From the NCBI GenBank assembly GCA_963969365.1, contig OZ017747.1, positions 248,001 through 312,000 on the forward strand: DNA of 64,000 nt, read 5' to 3'. Below the pieces are notes generated by a model that was not told the DNA's origin, ran no database searches, and saw only the letters and a program-made list of their open reading frames with translations. Numbering within the stretch: position 1 is the stretch's first letter; every line of letters begins with the position of its first letter. This document shows positions 59,601 through 64,000 of the stretch, piece after piece. A program made the position numbers and the translations under genes. This stretch comes from Asterochloris sp. CNOR1. Its lineage: Eukaryota > Chlorophyta > Trebouxiophyceae > Trebouxiales > Trebouxiaceae.

Positions 59601-62600
59601 GCGGGGTGGTCGTAATCACGCCCCTGGACAGCCCTGCAGACAGCCGTGCCAAGATTGATTCACGACTGCCCGAGCTGACGCTGCTTCGGCGTCCTCCAAA
59701 CTGTGGGCAGCGGAACCCTGCTAGAGTCATGGTGGCGCTCTGCAGAAGCCGGCAGGCTCAGTGCCGCAAAGGCTGCTGCCATGAGGCGGCAGCTCATTGG
59801 CGGCCTGGCACGCGAGGCTCTGTGTTCAAAATATTGCAGCCATGAGGCTGCAGCACACTGGCGGCCTGGCAAGACAGGCTCAAACAAACTTCCTGATCGC
59901 AAGCACGGTCATGCCAAGATGGGCATTGTCAGGCAGATCCAGTGCTGACAAGCCGGCCCCACTCAAAGTGAGGAAAGCTCTTCGCTGAGCTAGTAGTAAG
60001 CAGTCTCAAGCAATGACTGGCAGCTCTGCTGCAGCTTGCAACGCTTGGAGGCAGGATTGCAGCATGAAGCCATACCTGCCACAAGACTGGTAGCTACACC
60101 AACTGCGACAGCACCTCCCACAACGCCGTTAACGGACTTGCTCACAGCGCTGACTGCCGTCGACATGGGGCGGTACTGGACTGTGAGGGAGGCAGCTGTG
60201 TTGAAGTTGCCAGCCAGGTCTGTGGTCACGCCAGCAGGCACTGTGACCCTGCAGCAGTGCAGGCATGGCTGGCGTCAGATTGCTGCCAAGATGCGCTTGT
60301 GAGCAATGATCATCGCTGCCTGCCTGCAGGCCCCTTCAGATGCATAGCTTGGGAGGGAGGATTGCTGTCTTCTGAAAGTCTTCTGGGGACCTGGCCTGCA
60401 CACGCTGCACTGTGAATGTTTACGGGCCAGTTGAGCAGCCAGGCAGCAAAGATGGCCCTGCTGTAGCACAAACCCCTGCTGCTTGAATGCTACATGGCAG
60501 CAGAACACATAGCAGCCTGCTGCATGCATGCTGCAAGCGCAGCTACTGGGCGGCCGAACGCACAGGAGCGCTTACCGCTGCTAAAGCAAAGCAAGCAGGT
60601 GTGTGTCTGTTGCAGCGCAATCCTGTGGCCTGACACTGCGTGGATGGCCAAAAAGGCTTTGATGGAGCCCCCTCTGAGGCAGCTGCCTATGCAGGCCACT
60701 CAGCAGCCCAAGGTGGCAGCTCACGTGATGTCTGTGTTGCCGCTGCCCTCGGGCAGGTAGGCTGTGACGTAAACTGTCCCAGTGTCCACATTGTACACCG
60801 TGTCTGTGCGGTCCACGCCTGTAAGCGTGTACAGCCTCTGGGGGTTGAGCTCCAGCACACGCCCGCTGAACGAGATGGTGACTGTAGGCGATGTGGCAGA
60901 GGTGACCTGCTGAGTGGTTGTCACACTGGTCTGCAGCGTGAAACGAGCAAGCTCAGCATGCATGCTGCCGCAATGCAGCATTCGAGTGCCTTTCAGCTTC
61001 ATCTACAGTTGAATGGCTTCCAGGTGTGACGGCTTGAGCAGCTGCTGCAGTGCAGTGCTTAGGTCACTTTCTCCTGGCCGCACACAGAAAAGCTTGTGCC
61101 CAAGCACCAGGAGATGTAGGCGCATGGAAGCAAGCGCGTCTAGGAGCCTCCACCAGTCTGAAGGGAATCAAGCAGCATATTAGAGGTGAAGGGCGGCTGC
61201 TCCCACCTGCGGAGGCTGCTTGTCAATGTTGACGGTCAGCCTGTTGCTGGACAGCGTCCTGAAGCCGTTGGCAGCCTCCTGCCCCGACTGCAGCTGCACA
61301 GAGACCTGCAGGCAGTAACAGTGTCTCAGGGGCTGCACCATGGAAACAGTCACCACCGCAGAAAAGGGCAGCGACCAATTTGGAGCAGCAACAGCAGATT
61401 GTGGTGGCCTCCATAGAGCACTGCCTGGGGGCACACACTGCAGGGCTCACCTGATCACAGCCGCTGTCAGCGTGTATGCCCACTTGAAACTGCTGGTTGC
61501 TCGCATGCACTATGAGCAGCTGGCAGCCGTCAGAGGGCACTGCTTGTCTCACTGTGTTGCTCACCTGCTCACAGCCGCTGTTGGCCTGGACGCCCACTTG
61601 AAACTGCTGGTTGTTGGAGCTGGCCACGGGCGCCACATTGGTCACGGTGGCGCAGTCGGCGCTGATGGCTGAGGCAGCTGGCGTGCTGGACAGTGCGGCA
61701 CCAGCGTCCACCACGAGGATCAAGTTGTCCTGCACGGCCAGAGGATGCAGCTTTGGCAGCCTGTGCTGTGCAGCAGCTATATGGGCCAGCCCAGCCGCCG
61801 CCGGAAGTGCGCCAAGCTGATGAGGAGGGTTGCCATGCGTCCTGTGGGATGCTGTGACTAGGGCAGAGGCTGCAGGGCCTTTGCCAATAACCCCAGGGCT
61901 GGGGGTGATTGCAGCAGGTGCCAGTGACGACGTCAGCTCATGGCGCCTGGGAACAGACGCTGGGCATGTTACACTCCTTTGACCAGGAGACGCACACTGA
62001 GCTGTGCCAGGGGCTCGACAAAGGTGTGCAGGCGAGGAGGCTTCCCAAGTGGCAGTGGTGTGCCAAGCAGGACCCACCACCCACAGGTGTGCCGGATGCC
62101 ATGAAGGAAGGATGATGTGCATGAGGAGTGCACTTGTGAAGCCTGCACTCTGCTGCCCACCTGGTTGGTGGTCAGAGTGTCGCTGGCGTAGTCACCCAGC
62201 ACTGCGCGCCGCACCACGCCGCTTGGGTCCACCACTGTGGCTGCAGACTGGAGTGCCACCCGAGTTGGGGTTCCAGTGCCCTGCAAGCCACCCCAGCAGC
62301 TTGTCAGTCACTTGCTGCATGACATTCTGGATGCTGGGTCCCTCCAGCACACCCCGGCAGCCTCTGAAACCAAATTGTGGCCCAGGGGTCACATGGTCGC
62401 TGTGGACTTGGCCCCTGAGTCCATTTTACAAGGTTGTCAGGACTTCATGAGGTGTGTGAAGTATGAGGAGACCCCTGGTGAAGTGAACAAAGTGCTATGT
62501 ATACCACGTTATTATCATTATTATGTCACATGAACTGCTGCATGTATTGCCCAAGGTGATGTACACGTCAACTGTTGCAGGGATTGCATAGATGCTGGTG

Positions 62601-64000
62601 CACTGCAGTGAACTTCTGTGGCATGCTGCAAATCCCTGTGGCATGCTGCAGAAGATCTTTGCCAGGCAGACTGCAGGTGCAGCCACCTTGATGCCTGCCT
62701 GTGCATCAAAAGTTGAGGCTGATGGAGACCAGGCACCATGGTCAAAACTTGAGGCCACGGTACTGCATAGCACTGACCTGTGAGTTGGTGACTGTGGAAG
62801 GCAGGGCGGCCAGCCCTGACGGCGCCAGTGCTGCGCTGCTGATGGGGGCTGGGGCCTCAGCCTCAGGCACAAGCTCTGCCTGCCCCACCGACTCAATGCC
62901 AGCCAGGCCACCTGCAGGGGCACCCACCACAAACCAGTCACGTCCAGCCTGTGCAGCAAGCCTCAGTGTCAGGTTAAACCTGCAGGTGGACGTCACCAGG
63001 AGACAGGACTCAAATGCTTAGGCACAGGATGGTCAAGCAGCTGAAGCAGGCAGGCAGGCAAAAGCATGGCCCAGCATAGGCGATGCCACCCTCAGTCAAG
63101 CAAGGGAGTGGCTGCTGGGTTCTGGGTGGCGAAATTTTGCGGGTTTTGGGTGGCAAACTGAGTCATTCTGGGTGGCGGTTTGGGAGGCTGCCCATAGCAA
63201 GCTGTGGGCTAGTGCTAAGGCAGCGGGCTCCATGTAAGGGTTCTAGGGCCAGTGCTTGCAGTGTCCAGGGAGGTGCTTGTGGTGTGCAGGGAAGCTGCGA
63301 CTGTGGAGTTGGCAGACATGGCAAGGCCTCCCTGCTGTCGCTAGACATTGAGAAGTGCCCCCCCCCCCCAGATTAGCCAGAGGCTGAATGCTCCACTGTC
63401 CACACTTTAAAAGGTGAAACATGTCCTGCCCACACACATGTGCACCATACGAACAAGGCCCTTGCGCCAAACAGCGTCATGAGCTGCCACGAGCCAAGCA
63501 GCCACGAACCAGCAGGTCTCCAAGCTGCAGACGCACATGCAGCTGCTGCAGGAGACTTGTGGTCAGCATCAGGAGGCACCTGTGCAGCGCCGCAGGCTTC
63601 CTGCATGTGCAAACATCCAAAAGCGCAATAGCCCACGCACGAAACCACCGACACCTGCGATGAAGCAAGAACCCACCACCTGCTTACCTGTTGGCAAGCC
63701 TTCCTTACGGTGCTACTTGGAATGGGTCAGGCGTAGCTGAGCACATGACTCCAACCACCAACAAGCAGCCCACCCCCTGAACCACAGCCCTATGTGACAT
63801 AGGGACACCATGATAGCCAGACCAGCGCTGACCAGACCACTGCTGGCCAGTCCCTCCAAACCCTGCCTCCAAAAACTGCCTCCTGACCTGTTGCTGCCAG
63901 AGATGGCAGCCCCACGGGCTGTGCAGATGACACTTGAGAGCCGAAGACGAGGGGAGCCAGCTGAGAAGGGGTCGGGGCAGTTGCAGCAGGAGGCACTGGC
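50687..64000 (-). CDS. TRP/FLC-like membrane channel with bacterial-type Ig-like ectodomain (5' end outside window)
   Basis: A long minus-strand series of exons leaves the window at 64000. Ectodomain exons lie near 63890-64000, 62780-62995, 62160-62283, 61573-61735, 61205-61305, 60727-60935 and 60080-60250. The last two read TVTISFSGRVLELNP ... VTVPAGVTTDLAGNFNTAA, the signature of bacterial Ig-like repeats; LTVNIDKQPPQ marks a linker between repeats. Membrane exons follow: 59486-59630 (TTTPLYMLLYGQAFYYTSFL, FNWLAFDIT), 57280-57500 (IIVWVAIGLAAVTLVHIVLL), 56498-56660 (GVILVVFIPVVFLAWSFYLI), 55762-56120 (NWVIHVLGVLLLG, FLQKYGALFTDNRGP), 55152-55280, 54624-54800 and 54088-54277. The YGALF...YR-like motif and helix pattern resemble the fungal TRP/FLC family. 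A long cytosolic tail (53640-53699, 53036-53160, 52484-52570, about 51890-52013, 51562-51690) ends at 50687 with RGGWRWFGGRK. Likely a plasma-membrane or organelle cation or flavin-linked channel; the family call is by pattern. Confidence 0.65.
51360..51550. repeat. CAGCCTCAGTGCC minisatellite in a TRP/FLC-like intron
   Basis: About a dozen copies of CAGCCTCAGTGCC, alternating with AACCTGACACAG, form higher-order units of 13 and 21-25 bases. The array ends beside the donor of the 51562-51690 exon. Confidence 0.9.
51868..51878. repeat. A-rich run near an exon
   Basis: A short run of A (about 9 bases within gagaaaaaaaaatg near 51855-51870) in an intron of the TRP/FLC-like gene. A simple low-complexity tract. 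Confidence 0.5.
61445..61640 (-). repeat. Duplicated exon end with donor in the Ig-like ectodomain, about 112-base step
   Basis: The minus-strand exon end encoding NNQQFQVGVQANSGCEQ then gtgagc (lower edge about 61573) is repeated downstream as SNQQFQVGIHADSGCDQ then gtgagc (about 61455-61505). The second copy is open and could be used as an extra exon or alternative donor. Confidence 0.85.

Overview
The window is nuclear DNA of a eukaryote, most likely a unicellular green alga of the Chlorella/Coccomyxa/Trebouxia type. The reasons are: genes broken into many short exons with clean GT-AG introns whose phases fit exactly from exon to exon; introns rich in TGCA, CTG and CAG; Ala/Gln-rich low-complexity protein segments; and the chlorophyte polyadenylation signal TGTAA 95 to 155 bases after two stop codons. 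The species guess is inference. I saw no rRNA, tRNA, CRISPR, insertion sequence or whole transposon.

Layout. (1) 1-2245, plus: 3' part of a coiled-coil protein gene. (2) 2665-4591, minus: R3H domain plus ankyrin repeats; its 5' end is unresolved. (3) 5236-16117, plus: a complete 20-exon gene for a SWT1-like PIN endoribonuclease with an N-terminal GYF domain. (4) 16748-21833, minus: Elongator subunit ELP4. (5) 23305-24409, minus: a decayed ankyrin-repeat gene. (6) 24410-28990: gene-poor, with fragments only. (7) about 29091-38559, plus: a very large repeat-built protein with two membrane segments and no recognised family. (8) 39105-46261, minus: coiled coil plus RWD-like domain, resembling the monopolin subunit Csm1/Pcs1. 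(9) 46357-50115, plus: a membrane-anchored GFO/IDH/MocA oxidoreductase. (10) 50687-64000, minus, 5' end outside the window: a TRP/FLC-like membrane channel with bacterial-type Ig-like ectodomains.

The confidently placed genes alternate strictly in direction, so they form convergent and divergent pairs. The tightest pair shares a 95-base promoter between the start codons of genes 8 and 9. The genes do not form a pathway; RNA and tRNA biology (SWT1, R3H, ELP4) and chromosome segregation (Csm1-like) are the recognisable themes.

The most unusual feature runs through the whole window. Short blocks of about 35-180 bases that straddle a splice site (end of an exon plus its donor, or acceptor plus start of an exon) are tandemly duplicated two to four times next to the working site, in nearly every gene. 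They leave decoy donors and acceptors, duplicated mini-exons and degenerate exon copies inside introns. This looks like continuing exon/intron remodelling by local tandem duplication.
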